A DNA stretch of 64,000 nt from Leptospira fainei serovar Hurstbridge str. BUT 6 (GCF_000306235.2 NZ_AKWZ02000009.1:88001-152000), one strand, 5' to 3'; positions 19,798 through 29,178 are shown, counted from the stretch's first letter. The notes: generated by a model not told the origin, from the letters alone. Numbers and translations: made by a program.

Positions 19798-21044
19798 CAA
19801 TCTCCATCCCCTCCATGTCCTGACACGACACCGCTACCGACGATCGCCGCAAGCTGCGTGTTCAAAATCGTCAATAAGGTATTTAATTGAGTGACGGCTT
19901 GTTTGATTGCGGCCATATTACCTGCGCTAATATTATTAAACGAATTAAGTGTGGATTCTAAGAGGGTAATTTGAGCCTTCACCTGAGTATCCAAGGTCGG
20001 ACTATAAAAAGTGACGTAATCGGATAAGCCGGTCCCTCCGCCTCCTAAGTAGAACGTTTTGAAGGAAGAAAGATTATCGCGCAGGTTCTGTATGCTATTT
20101 CCGGAAAAACGGGATTCGGACAAACTGAGATTGATAACGGAGCCGTTTCCTCCCTGCGAAAGACCTGCAGGAACTTCCAACTTTCCATCTTTCATCGTCG
20201 TTAATTCGCGAACGGCGGCGGCGAAGATCGTATCCAACGCTCCGCCGGAATTTGGAAACGCGGTCGAGCCAGTCCCTGCGGTCGCCAACTGTTCCCCATA
20301 AGGGGAGGTCCCGTTCGGAGCCCAAGCCGCAGCGAGAGCGGCAACGTTTGCCGCATAATCGTTAACTAACGCCAATAAAAGTTGATAGCGATTGGCGCTC
20401 ATATCCGAGCAGGCAAGTGGCGTAGCGCCGTAGCTTCCCGGTTTTATAAAAACGACGTATTCGATAGCCGGAAGACCTTTTGCATCCTTGTCTAAAGTAC
20501 CGATATATGCCGTCGCAGTGCCCGAGAAACCGGGAGACGCATCCAAATCGTCCATATCACCGTTGCTAGGTGGTGATTCAGGACTCACCGTCTTCATAGC
20601 TTCTCCGGGCCAAGCGTCGAATAGAGGATAGTAGGTGTTGGAAGGCCCGAAGCGATATAGTTCCACTTTTTTAACCGCAGAAATATTCGCTAGCCAGGAA
20701 GCTTGAAAATTGGAGAGAGTCCCTGCGTTGCAAGTCGATAGCGCGGTGGCTTTCGTTATTAAATCTTGCGCCTTTACGTTTAGGTCGGCATATAATGGAG
20801 GAATAATATTTCGACCCATGTTTTGTAAAAAGAGCCTAGGATCGTAGGAATTAAACATCCTATAAAGGAAACCGTTGATCAGTGAGGAATCGCTTGCCGA
20901 CTCGTTTCTTGGATTGCAGGAAATTACGAGGAAAAATGATAGAAGAGAGGTAAGAAGTATTCCGTAACCGGAACAAATTCTAAGTAGAAAATAGGATTTT
21001 TTGACAGAAAGTTCCCAAAAGGAACGAAAACCCGAACGATACAT
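19797..21044 (-). CDS. Imelysin-family lipoprotein (peptidase M75-like, iron-associated)
   Basis: 415 residues. Long N-terminal segment, then a lipobox (FFLVISC, Cys about 43). The mature part is imelysin-like: FQASWLANISAVKKVELYRFGP, and GLPAIEYVVF, the imelysin counterpart of the family's GxHxxE-region motif, followed by a helical bundle and a Gly-rich tail. Imelysin proteins are surface or periplasmic components of iron uptake loci; Leptospira has an imelysin lipoprotein called LruB, but whether this is its orthologue cannot be decided here. It is co-transcribed with the TonB receptor and preceded by a Fur-like palindrome. Confidence 0.78.
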   Translation of the reverse strand: MYRSGFRSFWELSVKKSYFLLRICSGYGILLTSLLSFFLVISCNPRNESASDSSLINGFLYRMFNSYDPRLFLQNMGRNIIPPLYADLNVKAQDLITKATALSTCNAGTLSNFQASWLANISAVKKVELYRFGPSNTYYPLFDAWPGEAMKTVSPESPPSNGDMDDLDASPGFSGTATAYIGTLDKDAKGLPAIEYVVFIKPGSYGATPLACSDMSANRYQLLLALVNDYAANVAALAAAWAPNGTSPYGEQLATAGTGSTAFPNSGGALDTIFAAAVRELTTMKDGKLEVPAGLSQGGNGSVINLSLSESRFSGNSIQNLRDNLSSFKTFYLGGGGTGLSDYVTFYSPTLDTQVKAQITLLESTLNSFNNISAGNMAAIKQAVTQLNTLLTILNTQLAAIVGSGVVSGHGGDGD

Positions 21045-21115
21045 CGTTTCGCCTCAGCCGTTATTAAACTTGGATCTGAGAATCAAGATTAACTAGGGCC
21101 TTTTGAGGACAAGTG

Positions 21116-21138
21116 TTTTTGAGAAAGATTCTCAAAAA
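21116..21138 (-). promoter_or_regulatory. Fur-like palindromic operator
   Basis: Perfect inverted repeat with 10-bp arms, TTTTTGAGAA and TTCTCAAAAA, around a 3-nt centre. Its core TGAGAAA-G-ATTCTCA matches 12 of 15 positions of the classical Fur 7-1-7 consensus TGATAATnATTATCA. A further TGAGAATC half-site occurs at 21078-21085. It lies 72 nt before the imelysin start, the position expected for an iron-responsive repressor site controlling the imelysin-TonB receptor operon. Confidence 0.6.
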
Positions 21139-21174
21139 TTGACGAAAATCATGTATTACCGGCTTAAGGGACGA

Positions 21175-24100
21175 TTAGATATTCTTATCCACCCATCTTA
21201 GGTCCAAAGTGTACGGATGCGATTTTTCTACTTTTCGAGGTGATTCCTTCAAACCGCCGGAATGCCCATCCGGGAAAAACCGTGAAATCCTCCGGCTTTC
21301 CGCCTCGAAGGAATTCACCGGGAAAGTCTCATAGGCCCTTCCACCGGGATGAGAAACGTAATATCTACATCCGGCGACAGGCCGGTTCGACCATGAATCC
21401 CAAATGTCGAAGACGAGAGGATTTTGGACGGGTAAATTTGGATGGAGGGTAAACGGAAGATTCCAGGCTTTGAAGCGAATGCCGGCCACTGCCTCCCCCG
21501 GCTTACCCGTAGGGCGCAATGGAACTTCGACCCCATTGCAGGCCAATTGAAAACGCTCATTGGTCCAACCCTCGACTCTTACTTGTAATCGTTCCACTGC
21601 GGAATCGACGGATCGAGAGGTCCCGAACGAGGAAGATTCTTCTCCAAGAACATTCCAAGGTTCTAATGCAAGTCGTAATTCCAGAAAGATGTCGTCTTTC
21701 TTGAGAGTTCCGTATACGGGAAATCGAAACTCGAAGAACGGAAGAAAATCATCATCCTCGAAAGGATATCCGTGATCTTTTAAATCTCTTAAGACGTCCT
21801 TAAAATCGTTCCAAACATAATGTGGTAGTAGAAAACGATCGTGTAATTCCGTTCCCCAATGTACCGGGGACTTCTTATAAGGTTTTTCCCAAAGACGACC
21901 TAAGAGGGATAAAACGAGAAGTTGTTGGACGACGCTCATTCGGTAATGTGGCGGCATTTCAAACGCTCTTAACTCCACCAATCCCAATCGAGGTCCGGCA
22001 GGAGGATATAATTTATCGATCGAAATCTCCGCTCGATGAGTATTTCCAGTCAGGTCGACTAGCAAATTTCGAAACAATCTATCGATTAGCCATGGAGGGA
22101 GGTCTTTCTTTCTTTCATCGACTTGCTTTGCCGCCAATTCGAATTCATACAAAGCCTCGTCCCTACCTTCATCCAACCGAGGAGCTTGAGAAGTCGGTCC
22201 TACGAATAACCCCGAAAATAAGTAGGATAAGGACGGATGATGCTGCCAGTAACTAACCAAGCTTCTCAGTAAATCCGGTCTTCGCAGGAAGGGACTGTCA
22301 GCCGGAGTCATTGCGCCTACCGTGATGTGATTGCCGCCTCCGGTTCCCGAATGACGACCGCCTATCTGAAATTTTTCCGCACTGAGTTTGATCGCTTTCG
22401 CTTCCTCGTAAAGAATCCGAGTCTTCTCCGCCAATTCTTCAAAATCGGAGGAAGGATGTAGATTCACTTCGATTACGCCCGGATCGGGTGTAATTCTAAA
22501 TAGGGACAATCGATTATCATGCGGAGGTTCGTATCCTTCGAATACGATCGGCAGCTTTGTTCGAAGGCAGGCATCTTCGATGGAGGTCAATAAATCCAAC
22601 CAGATATCTAAACGCTCGATCGGCGGAAGAAATATATGTAAAACCCCGAGACGGGGTTCGATTACTAAAGTACTTCGAATCGGAAGTTCTTTTCCGTTCG
22701 GATAAAATTTTCCCTCTTTTTGTGATCGCTCTTTGACTTTCTTTGAAAGTTCCTTATAGGAAGGGAGTTTGCTTGGTTCCGCAACATCGGTAAGAACTGC
22801 GGAAAGACGAAAGGAATCCGCAATGGAAGCGAACGGAAGGCGTAAACCGGCGGGACTGTCGCCTGGTACCAAATATAGACGTTCCCGACGGTAAGTCCAT
22901 TCAGAACTTTCCCAACGCTTTAAAATATAATTATATTGTAATGGAATAGCGAATCCTTTCTTTAATTTAAAGTCCTTTTCCAACACGGAAAGTACTCGCC
23001 TTCTTTCCAGCGATTCAAAGGAAAAATCGTCGTCCTTCGGAGATTCCGGCTTTTCCCATTTCGGCAACTGTCCTTCCTTCCATAGATAATAGAAGCCGTC
23101 TTCGAATAAGGGTATCATGTGTTTGTTAGAAAGTCCTAGCGAAACGCAAATTTGCTCGCCGATTGTTTCGGCTTTAGTCAGCTCGTCATCTCGATCCGCG
23201 TCTTTTTTTTCCTTAGCGGAAGATAAATATGCTTCTTCCTGCCAAAGCTTATCCCCGTCCCGTCTCCAAAATGCATTCAAGGACCAACGAGGCAAAGGCT
23301 CCCCAGGATACCACTTACCTTGAGTAACCTGAACGACCGAACCGGGAGCGAATCGTTTTCTAAGATTAGCTAGCAACTCTTCCGCCAAAGAAAGTTTCTC
23401 GGTTCCGAGCGCATCTGTATTCCATTGCGGATTCTGGCGGTCAGTGTCGGAAACGAACGTCGGCTCTCCTCCGATCGACAATCGAATATCATTTTTTCTT
23501 AATTTATCATCGATTTTTTTCCCTAATTTGAGAATCTTTTCCCACCTTTCTTCAGTGTACGGTTTCGTGACACGCGGGGATTCTTTTATTCGTTTTACGG
23601 CCATGTGAAAATGGAATTTAGCGTTTGCGGGATCGGAATATCCGAATACCGGCGAGGCGCTGGAAGGTTCGGGAACGGCAGCCAAAGGAATATGGCCTTC
23701 GCCGGTGAGTAGACCGGACGTTGGATCGAGACCCACCCAACCTGCGCCGGGTAAATAGACTTCGGCCCAGGCATGCAAATCGGTAAAGTCTTCGGTTGGA
23801 CCGGCCGGTCCGTCTATCGGAACTTCGTCCGGCTTTAATTGAATGAGATACCCGGAAACGAAACGTGCAGCCAGGCCTATATGTCGTAAAATTTGAACCA
23901 ACAGGAAAGCGGAGTCCCTGCAGGATCCGGATTTCTTTTCTAAAGTTTCAGTGCACGTCTGCACGCCAGGTTCCATACGAATAACATAGGAGATGTCTTC
24001 ATAGACTCGATGATTCAATCGAACCAAGTAATCGACGGTACGAGCTTTTTGTAATATTCCGTCTTTCCTAAGTTGCGAAATGTAATTCGCCAACGCATAA

Positions 24101-24471
24101 CTTCCGTCGGAAGCGCTCAAATACGGCATGAGCTCCCTCCGTAAAGAATCGGAATAAATAAAAGGCGCCTCTTCCGCATCCGGTTCCAGAAAAAAATCGA
24201 ACGGATTAAAGACTTGGATTTCGACGATTAGATCCACGAGAATCCTAAGCCGATTCGTTTTTTCGGGAAAAACGAGTCTCGCTTGGTAATTTCCGAACGG
24301 ATCCTGTTGCCAATTTAAAAATTGCTTGGCCGGTTCCACTTGAAGCGAATAGGAGATAATCTTAGTCCGAGAATGGGGAGCCGGACGCAAGCGAATCACA
24401 TGCGGGGAAAGAGAAACCGCTTTGTCATATTCGTAAGATGTTTCGTGTGTTAGAGATACCAATAACGACAT
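21175..24471 (-). CDS. Transglutaminase-like domain + DUF2126 protein (set B)
   Basis: 1098 residues. Residues 1-290 are a transglutaminase-like domain of the same type as set A with triad C184 (SGSCRDSAF), H233 (DLHAWAEVY) and D249 (GLDPTSG). From about 340 to the end is DUF2126 (NDIRLSIGGEPTFVSDTDR, QVTQGKWYPGEPLPRW, GTGGGNHITVGAMTPADSP). This architecture is the standard large partner of stand-alone circularly permuted ATP-grasp and alpha-E proteins, and is predicted to act in peptide synthesis or modification. Cytoplasmic. It begins 9 nt after the alpha-E gene, so the three set B genes form an operon. Confidence 0.87.
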   Translation of the reverse strand: MSLLVSLTHETSYEYDKAVSLSPHVIRLRPAPHSRTKIISYSLQVEPAKQFLNWQQDPFGNYQARLVFPEKTNRLRILVDLIVEIQVFNPFDFFLEPDAEEAPFIYSDSLRRELMPYLSASDGSYALANYISQLRKDGILQKARTVDYLVRLNHRVYEDISYVIRMEPGVQTCTETLEKKSGSCRDSAFLLVQILRHIGLAARFVSGYLIQLKPDEVPIDGPAGPTEDFTDLHAWAEVYLPGAGWVGLDPTSGLLTGEGHIPLAAVPEPSSASPVFGYSDPANAKFHFHMAVKRIKESPRVTKPYTEERWEKILKLGKKIDDKLRKNDIRLSIGGEPTFVSDTDRQNPQWNTDALGTEKLSLAEELLANLRKRFAPGSVVQVTQGKWYPGEPLPRWSLNAFWRRDGDKLWQEEAYLSSAKEKKDADRDDELTKAETIGEQICVSLGLSNKHMIPLFEDGFYYLWKEGQLPKWEKPESPKDDDFSFESLERRRVLSVLEKDFKLKKGFAIPLQYNYILKRWESSEWTYRRERLYLVPGDSPAGLRLPFASIADSFRLSAVLTDVAEPSKLPSYKELSKKVKERSQKEGKFYPNGKELPIRSTLVIEPRLGVLHIFLPPIERLDIWLDLLTSIEDACLRTKLPIVFEGYEPPHDNRLSLFRITPDPGVIEVNLHPSSDFEELAEKTRILYEEAKAIKLSAEKFQIGGRHSGTGGGNHITVGAMTPADSPFLRRPDLLRSLVSYWQHHPSLSYLFSGLFVGPTSQAPRLDEGRDEALYEFELAAKQVDERKKDLPPWLIDRLFRNLLVDLTGNTHRAEISIDKLYPPAGPRLGLVELRAFEMPPHYRMSVVQQLLVLSLLGRLWEKPYKKSPVHWGTELHDRFLLPHYVWNDFKDVLRDLKDHGYPFEDDDFLPFFEFRFPVYGTLKKDDIFLELRLALEPWNVLGEESSSFGTSRSVDSAVERLQVRVEGWTNERFQLACNGVEVPLRPTGKPGEAVAGIRFKAWNLPFTLHPNLPVQNPLVFDIWDSWSNRPVAGCRYYVSHPGGRAYETFPVNSFEAESRRISRFFPDGHSGGLKESPRKVEKSHPYTLDLRWVDKNI

Positions 24472-24480
24472 TCGTAAATA

Positions 24481-25425
24481 TTAATTCCTGAAGTATGTTT
24501 CGTCCAACTCCGACGCAATACCGTTCAATCTGACTTGCAACTGATCCAAATATTCATGCATGCCCGTCCCAAAAATCTCGTCGATGGAAGCGTAGTTCAT
24601 TTCGGATAATAATAGTCCGACCCGACGTTCCGTTTCGTTCGCATACGAATCCTTGTCGGTACCGCTTAGAATCTTTAAGCTATCGAAGGTTTTAGACAAA
24701 CAAAATCGAATCGCTCTCGGGAAGAGCTTATCCAAGATCAAGAATTGAGCGATATTCTTAGGCGTGATCCTTGTATATATTCGATTAAACATCTCGTGAG
24801 CACTTGCTGATTTCAGAAGGGATAGCCATTGAATCAAATCCAAGGTCGACCCTGTTTCTTCATGAGACGGAAGCAGAATGAAATATTTCATATCCAGAAT
24901 CCGAGTCGTCTTATCGGCCCTTTCCAATAATCTTCCCAACAAAGCGAAATGCCAAACTTCATCGTGTGAAATGGTGGCTTCTTGGCATCCATAAAACAAC
25001 AAGCATTGATTTCGAATTGATTTAAAAAATTCGGCGATTCCGGGCATATCCGATTCCTCGAATTTCTTTCTCGTACGAAACGTAAGATAAAACTCGTTAA
25101 TCACTTCCCACATAGGTGTGGAAATATTCTCACGAATCGTTCGTGCGTTTTCCCTGGCCCTAATTAAGCAATTCATAATGGAGTTCGGATTTTCGACGTC
25201 CAGACTCATAAAATGAATCACATTTTCCTTTGTGGGAAGGGAATACTTCTTAGTAAAAAGTTCGTTATCTCCCGTCGTGTAGACCAACGGCATCCATTGA
25301 CGATTCGCATCTTCGTTTAAATCCAAAGAAAGCTGGAAATTTACATCAAGAAAGCGGGAATAATTCTCCGCTCTCTCCATGTATCGATTCATCCAATACA
25401 CGGATTCGGCGACTCGGCTCAGCAT
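24481..25425 (-). CDS. Alpha-E domain protein, DUF403 (set B)
   Basis: 314 residues, all-helical, beginning MLSRVAESVYWMNRYMERAENYSRFLDV, the hallmark opening of alpha-E domains. Later segments include TRTRKKFEESD-like charged helices, ARENARTIRENIS and LLGRLLERADKTTRILD. No enzymatic motif. The family occurs almost only beside circularly permuted ATP-grasp and transglutaminase-like genes, as here. It is homologous to the C-terminal half of the fusion at 14695-17250, so the window holds two versions. 69 nt separates it from the ATP-grasp gene and 9 nt from the next gene. Confidence 0.87.
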   Translation of the reverse strand: MLSRVAESVYWMNRYMERAENYSRFLDVNFQLSLDLNEDANRQWMPLVYTTGDNELFTKKYSLPTKENVIHFMSLDVENPNSIMNCLIRARENARTIRENISTPMWEVINEFYLTFRTRKKFEESDMPGIAEFFKSIRNQCLLFYGCQEATISHDEVWHFALLGRLLERADKTTRILDMKYFILLPSHEETGSTLDLIQWLSLLKSASAHEMFNRIYTRITPKNIAQFLILDKLFPRAIRFCLSKTFDSLKILSGTDKDSYANETERRVGLLLSEMNYASIDEIFGTGMHEYLDQLQVRLNGIASELDETYFRN

Positions 25426-25494
25426 AGGAAACCTCTCTAGTTCGTTTTTTACTACGGTTCCGCTTGCCGGGAATATACCCCGGTGCCTATTTAC

Positions 25495-26925
25495 TCATCC
25501 ATGACCCATGACCCATGTATCTTTGGATCCCCCGCCTTGCGAAGAATTTACGACCAACGATCCTTTACGCAAAGCGACTCTTGTAAGCCCTCCGGGCATC
25601 ACATAAATATCTTCTCCATAAAGAATAAACGGTCGTAAGTCGACATGACGACCTTCCAATTTATTCTCTACCAAAGTGGGAACACGGGAAAGATTCAGCA
25701 CAGGTTGCGCGATGTAATTACGCGGATCCGCTTCCACTTTTCTGATGAACTCTTCCCGTTCCTTTTCACTTGCGACGGGGCCGATGATCATTCCGTATCC
25801 GCCGGCCCCGTTCGCGGCTTTTACGACTAAATTTGAGATATTCTCCCGAACGTATTTCAAATCTTTTTCTCTGGAACAAAGATAAGTAGGAACATTCGGA
25901 ATGATAGCTTCCTCACCCAGATAATATTTAATGATTTCCGGTACGAAAGAATAGATTACCTTGTCATCGGCAACTCCGGTGCCTGGAGCGTTTGCAAGAG
26001 CAACATTTCCTTTTCTAAAAGCTTCGAAAATCCCGGGCACTCCGAGCAAGGAATCCTTACGGAACACCTTCGGGTCCATGAAAATATCGTCTATCCTTCG
26101 ATAAAGAACATCCACTTGTTTCAATCCATGAGTGGTTCTCATGTAAAGTTTGTCGTCCTTAACTACCAGATCGGTTCCTTCGACTAAAGGAACTCCCATC
26201 CTAGACGCTAAAAAGCTATGCTCATAATAGGCCGAGTTATAGATTCCGGGAGTCAAAACCGCGATATTAGGATTCGGTTTTCCCGAAATATGCTCGAGCA
26301 TTCCTCGAAGCCTGATCGGATAATCGTAAATCGGACGGACGGAAAGACTTGCGAACAATTCCGGAAACGTCTTCTTCATTACTTCACGATTTTCTAATAC
26401 ATAGGATACGCCCGACGGACAACGGAGATTATCCTCGAGCACAAGCATTCTCCCGTCCCCGTCGCGAACCAGATCCGTTCCGGTGATATGAATCCAAGTA
26501 CCTTTGGGAGGAACGACTCCTTTACATTCCTTCAAGTAGCCGGTGCTGCTATAAATGATTTCCGCCGGAATAATTCCGTCTTTGATGATTTTTTCATCAC
26601 CGTATATATCCTGGACAAAAAGATTGAGCGCACGGATTCGCTGCTTTAATCCATCCTCTAATTTTTTCCACTCGTGAGCCGTTACGATCCTTGGAATGAT
26701 ATCGAAAGGCATGATCCTCTCTTCTTCTTCCTCATCACCGTAAACGTTGAAGGTAATTCCTAAAGAGAGCAGAGCTTTTTCCGCCGAGCTTTTGCGCTTG
26801 AACAACTCCTTGTCGTCCATCCCTTCGATTCTGGATTTCAAGGTATGGTAACTCTGCCGGATCCCGCCTTCTGGCGAGAACATCTCATCGTAAAATGAAT
26901 CTGTTTGATAGTTTGTCAGGAGCAT
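25495..26925 (-). CDS. Circularly permuted ATP-grasp protein (set B)
   Basis: 476 residues, full length for the stand-alone family (DUF404/DUF407). Recognisable elements: [97 protein letters not shown] (nucleotide-binding loop) and [10 protein letters not shown] near the end. Predicted to ligate a carboxylate to an amine with ATP hydrolysis, making peptide or amide bonds on an unknown substrate. First gene of the set B operon; an inverted repeat about 95-125 nt upstream (27020-27048) may be its operator. Confidence 0.87.
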   Translation of the reverse strand: MLLTNYQTDSFYDEMFSPEGGIRQSYHTLKSRIEGMDDKELFKRKSSAEKALLSLGITFNVYGDEEEEERIMPFDIIPRIVTAHEWKKLEDGLKQRIRALNLFVQDIYGDEKIIKDGIIPAEIIYSSTGYLKECKGVVPPKGTWIHITGTDLVRDGDGRMLVLEDNLRCPSGVSYVLENREVMKKTFPELFASLSVRPIYDYPIRLRGMLEHISGKPNPNIAVLTPGIYNSAYYEHSFLASRMGVPLVEGTDLVVKDDKLYMRTTHGLKQVDVLYRRIDDIFMDPKVFRKDSLLGVPGIFEAFRKGNVALANAPGTGVADDKVIYSFVPEIIKYYLGEEAIIPNVPTYLCSREKDLKYVRENISNLVVKAANGAGGYGMIIGPVASEKEREEFIRKVEADPRNYIAQPVLNLSRVPTLVENKLEGRHVDLRPFILYGEDIYVMPGGLTRVALRKGSLVVNSSQGGGSKDTWVMGHG

Positions 26926-27228
26926 AGAAATTCCTCCATCTCTTACCGGAAAGTACGGGCATGCCTTCTATTTAACAAGCAGAATTTAGATTGGTCGCTT
27001 ATTTTTTAATCTATTTATTTTATATTGCTCCATAATTAAGCAATATAATTCATTGAGGAGCAAAATGCAAGTCCCCTAGACTATTTTTTTTAAATTTTTG
27101 GATTTCTAATTGGGTTTTGCGATCGGGAAAATCTGGAATTCTGGGAAAAATCTGTAGCAAATCCTATCTAAAAATTGCAGACCGCAATCAAAACTAGGGG
27201 ATTCGAACAAAGCATATCGATCGGAAAT
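26926..27228. other. A/T-rich intergenic region, promoter region of set B
   Basis: About 300 bp without a gene; strongly A/T-rich around 27000-27060. It should hold the promoter of the minus-strand ATP-grasp operon and the 3' end of the upstream lipoprotein operon. On the plus strand a GAGGAG is followed by a four-codon frame (ATG CAA GTC CCC TAG), too short to call. The only clear structure is the inverted repeat at 27020-27048. Confidence 0.4.
27020..27048. promoter_or_regulatory. Inverted repeat upstream of ATP-grasp operon
   Basis: Perfect 10-bp arms TTATATTGCT and AGCAATATAA separated by 9 nt. No T-run follows on either strand, so it is not a usual terminator. Its position 95-123 nt before the ATP-grasp start suits an operator or a transcript leader element. 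Confidence 0.35.
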
Positions 27229-28110
27229 TTATTTTTTCTTGGATTCCAGTTCCTTCGCAATCTGGCATTCTCGAGGAGGCTCTCGGCGTAAGACTTCCGT
27301 GGCGCTCCTGGATCCGACAATGTATCCTGGAATTACTCCAACCAATCCGATGAATTGGCCGCCTATATAAGACCCGTAAGCAGGATATAAAACGTGGAAG
27401 GCATGCATTTGAGTCGCGAGATCGCATCGATATCTAAAATATCGAATTGCGTCGTCCGATGCGCGAGCTTCAGGATAGAAGGTTCCTAAAATCGGAATCA
27501 TGTATGAGAAAGTATATAGACTTCGATATTTGCGGAGCGAAAAATCTTTTGCGTGTCCTCCTTCATGCACAGCGGCGGCAGGCAAGTCGGAATAGATATG
27601 AATCGTATTGGTATAGGGATTGTAGTGATCTCCCCCGCATACATAAGGTAAGCCGCAATTAGCGAAAATTCGCTCGGGAAAAACAAGCTCCAAGACCCAG
27701 GTAAACAAACCGAAAGTCCACTTTAACAACGGATTCACGTTTTTAGATCGCCAGAGTCTCATAAAATCGCTGCCGGGAGAATATTGGTTAAAGCGAACCT
27801 TTACATCGCTTAGATTATTATCTTTGATATATTCTTTTAAGAAATTCTTAGTCTCCTCGGAGATTCGATGATTACTCATTCGCTTGTCTCCGATCACGAT
27901 TTTACTCAAAACCCCCAAGATATTTCCTAACCCGTCAAGGAAGCCATTCGGAACTCCCTCTTCGAATTGAGGATTATCTTCCGAAAAATAATACTCTTCG
28001 TTCGGATCGTACGGTTGTCCGATCGTGTATCTTTTTTCCGCCGAATACAGACACCCCAGCTGTAAAACTGCACCGAGAAGGAGAAGGGAAAAATACTTAG
28101 TTCCGTTCAC
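27229..28110 (-). CDS. Zincin-like lipoprotein with HEGGH motif
   Basis: 293 residues from the GTG at 28110, chosen because GGGAG lies just upstream and a proper lipoprotein signal follows (NGTKYFSLLLLGAVLQLGC, Cys 20). In the middle AAAVHEGGHAKDF gives H182-E183-x-x-H186, an HExxH zinc site; E214 in FYPEARASDDA is a plausible third ligand, spaced like gluzincins. A GLPYVCGGDHYNPYTNTIHIY strand precedes it, as in M48-like folds. A C-terminal hydrophobic segment (FIGLVGVIPGYIVG) may contact the membrane. Last gene of the lipoprotein run. Metalloprotease activity is inferred, substrate unknown. Confidence 0.7.
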   Translation of the reverse strand: MNGTKYFSLLLLGAVLQLGCLYSAEKRYTIGQPYDPNEEYYFSEDNPQFEEGVPNGFLDGLGNILGVLSKIVIGDKRMSNHRISEETKNFLKEYIKDNNLSDVKVRFNQYSPGSDFMRLWRSKNVNPLLKWTFGLFTWVLELVFPERIFANCGLPYVCGGDHYNPYTNTIHIYSDLPAAAVHEGGHAKDFSLRKYRSLYTFSYMIPILGTFYPEARASDDAIRYFRYRCDLATQMHAFHVLYPAYGSYIGGQFIGLVGVIPGYIVGSRSATEVLRREPPRECQIAKELESKKK

Positions 28111-28111
28111 C

Positions 28112-28843
28112 TTACTCCCTCCTTCCGGCAGGGTTAATGGAAGAACCCAACACAGGATGCCGTTTCCATCCTTCAAAAAATTCTAATAGAGCAATTCGAC
28201 CTAGTTGATTCAATTGGTCTTCTCGATTTCCCCTGTAACCCAGATACGGCATATAAATAATCCAGCCGACAAGAGAGATCGTAGAGATAACAAACATAGC
28301 GTCCGTGGTGGCGGATTCGATGCTATCTTGAAAACGAAATTGCCAAATCAGGTCATTTTTTCCGGCTGAAAAAACATCCGCCTCGAAATTTACGCTGACG
28401 AGATTCGTAAACGGATGAACGATCCAATTGTCCTTAGTGGACAAATCGAACCGCTTTATAACGATTCGATAATTTCCCCTATATTCGTCCGGATGCTCCG
28501 AAAATTCCTTTCTCATGAGAGAAGTCAACGGACCGTACTCGTTCTTTAGGTAATTGGGAGCAAAAAATAACCAAGTAGGATTGCGTTTGGCAAACTGGGT
28601 TTTTGATTCTTCCGGAAATTCGACGATAATACTAGGCGCTGCGGTCAACGAAGATTCTCCGTGAGTCCCGAGATCTTTGTATTTTCTCCATTGCTCGACG
28701 CTATCCAGAACGCCCGGATAGGTGCGAGGAACGTACACCCGCAGAGAGATACAGTCGGAAAAAGAGAGAAGAAGAAAAATATTAAGGAATTTTAAAATTC
28801 TCCAACGATGGAACTGGAGAAACGGATTTCGGTTTTGAATCAT
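28112..28843 (-). CDS. Hypothetical lipoprotein
   Basis: 243 residues. The ATG at 28843 overlaps the previous stop (ATGA) and has a GGGGGG Shine-Dalgarno. Signal segment with lipobox-like LLLSFSDC (Cys about 31). The mature part begins SLRVYVPRTYPG; a central region (NYRIVIKRFDLSTKDNWIVHPF) looks beta-rich, and a hydrophobic stretch near residue 195 (FVISTISLVGWIIYMPYLGY) could be a membrane segment. No family recognised. It sits 1 nt before the zincin-like gene, so the two are almost certainly co-translated. Confidence 0.65.
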   Translation of the reverse strand: MIQNRNPFLQFHRWRILKFLNIFLLLSFSDCISLRVYVPRTYPGVLDSVEQWRKYKDLGTHGESSLTAAPSIIVEFPEESKTQFAKRNPTWLFFAPNYLKNEYGPLTSLMRKEFSEHPDEYRGNYRIVIKRFDLSTKDNWIVHPFTNLVSVNFEADVFSAGKNDLIWQFRFQDSIESATTDAMFVISTISLVGWIIYMPYLGYRGNREDQLNQLGRIALLEFFEGWKRHPVLGSSINPAGRRE

Positions 28844-29178
28844 TCCCCCCAGACCTCGATACAATCGAAATAAACCAGCCCCATCAAATAACTTTCAGTG
28901 CTCCGATCGATCAGGGCAACTTTCGAGATCTTACTCCGAATAAGAGTTTCCTTCAAAGAAACCTGCTGCCCGTAATAGCCGAAGTAAAAAAGAACGGATC
29001 CAAAAGTGCAAGATTCCCCTTTTTTCAAAATCCTAGCGGACGTGACTGTATGTCCGGCAGGATCTGCGGACAAATGATATTTATTATTCGTATAGATCCA
29101 GCCAGGTTCGGGAGTCGAAGTGCAGGAAGCGACCGCGAACGACAAAACGAAGGATAAGTAAAAAATCGAACTCCTCAT
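28840..29178 (-). CDS. TRL-like lipoprotein (copy 4)
   Basis: 112 residues. Signal peptide with lipobox SFAVASC (Cys about 19). The mature part follows the TRL-like pattern: GWIYTNNKYH, then KKGESCTFGSVLFYFGYYG, ISKVALIDRSTESY and a final YFDCIEVWGE. TRL-like proteins are small secreted or lipid-anchored proteins of unknown function. Overlaps both neighbours by 4 nt (ATGA), as the last of four tandem paralogues. It is the shortest copy. Confidence 0.7.
   Translation of the reverse strand: MRSSIFYLSFVLSFAVASCTSTPEPGWIYTNNKYHLSADPAGHTVTSARILKKGESCTFGSVLFYFGYYGQQVSLKETLIRSKISKVALIDRSTESYLMGLVYFDCIEVWGE

Noticed and set aside
21061..21174. Second Fur-like half-site (TGAGAATC at 21078) as a separate operator
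   Set aside because: Only one half is conserved; the full palindrome at 21116-21138 is the convincing one, so this was recorded only as supporting context.
27064..27078. Four-codon frame after GAGGAG (Met-Gln-Val-Pro)
   Set aside because: Too short to be a gene; the GAGGAG could be coincidental in A/T-rich DNA, and nothing downstream on that strand would need a leader peptide.
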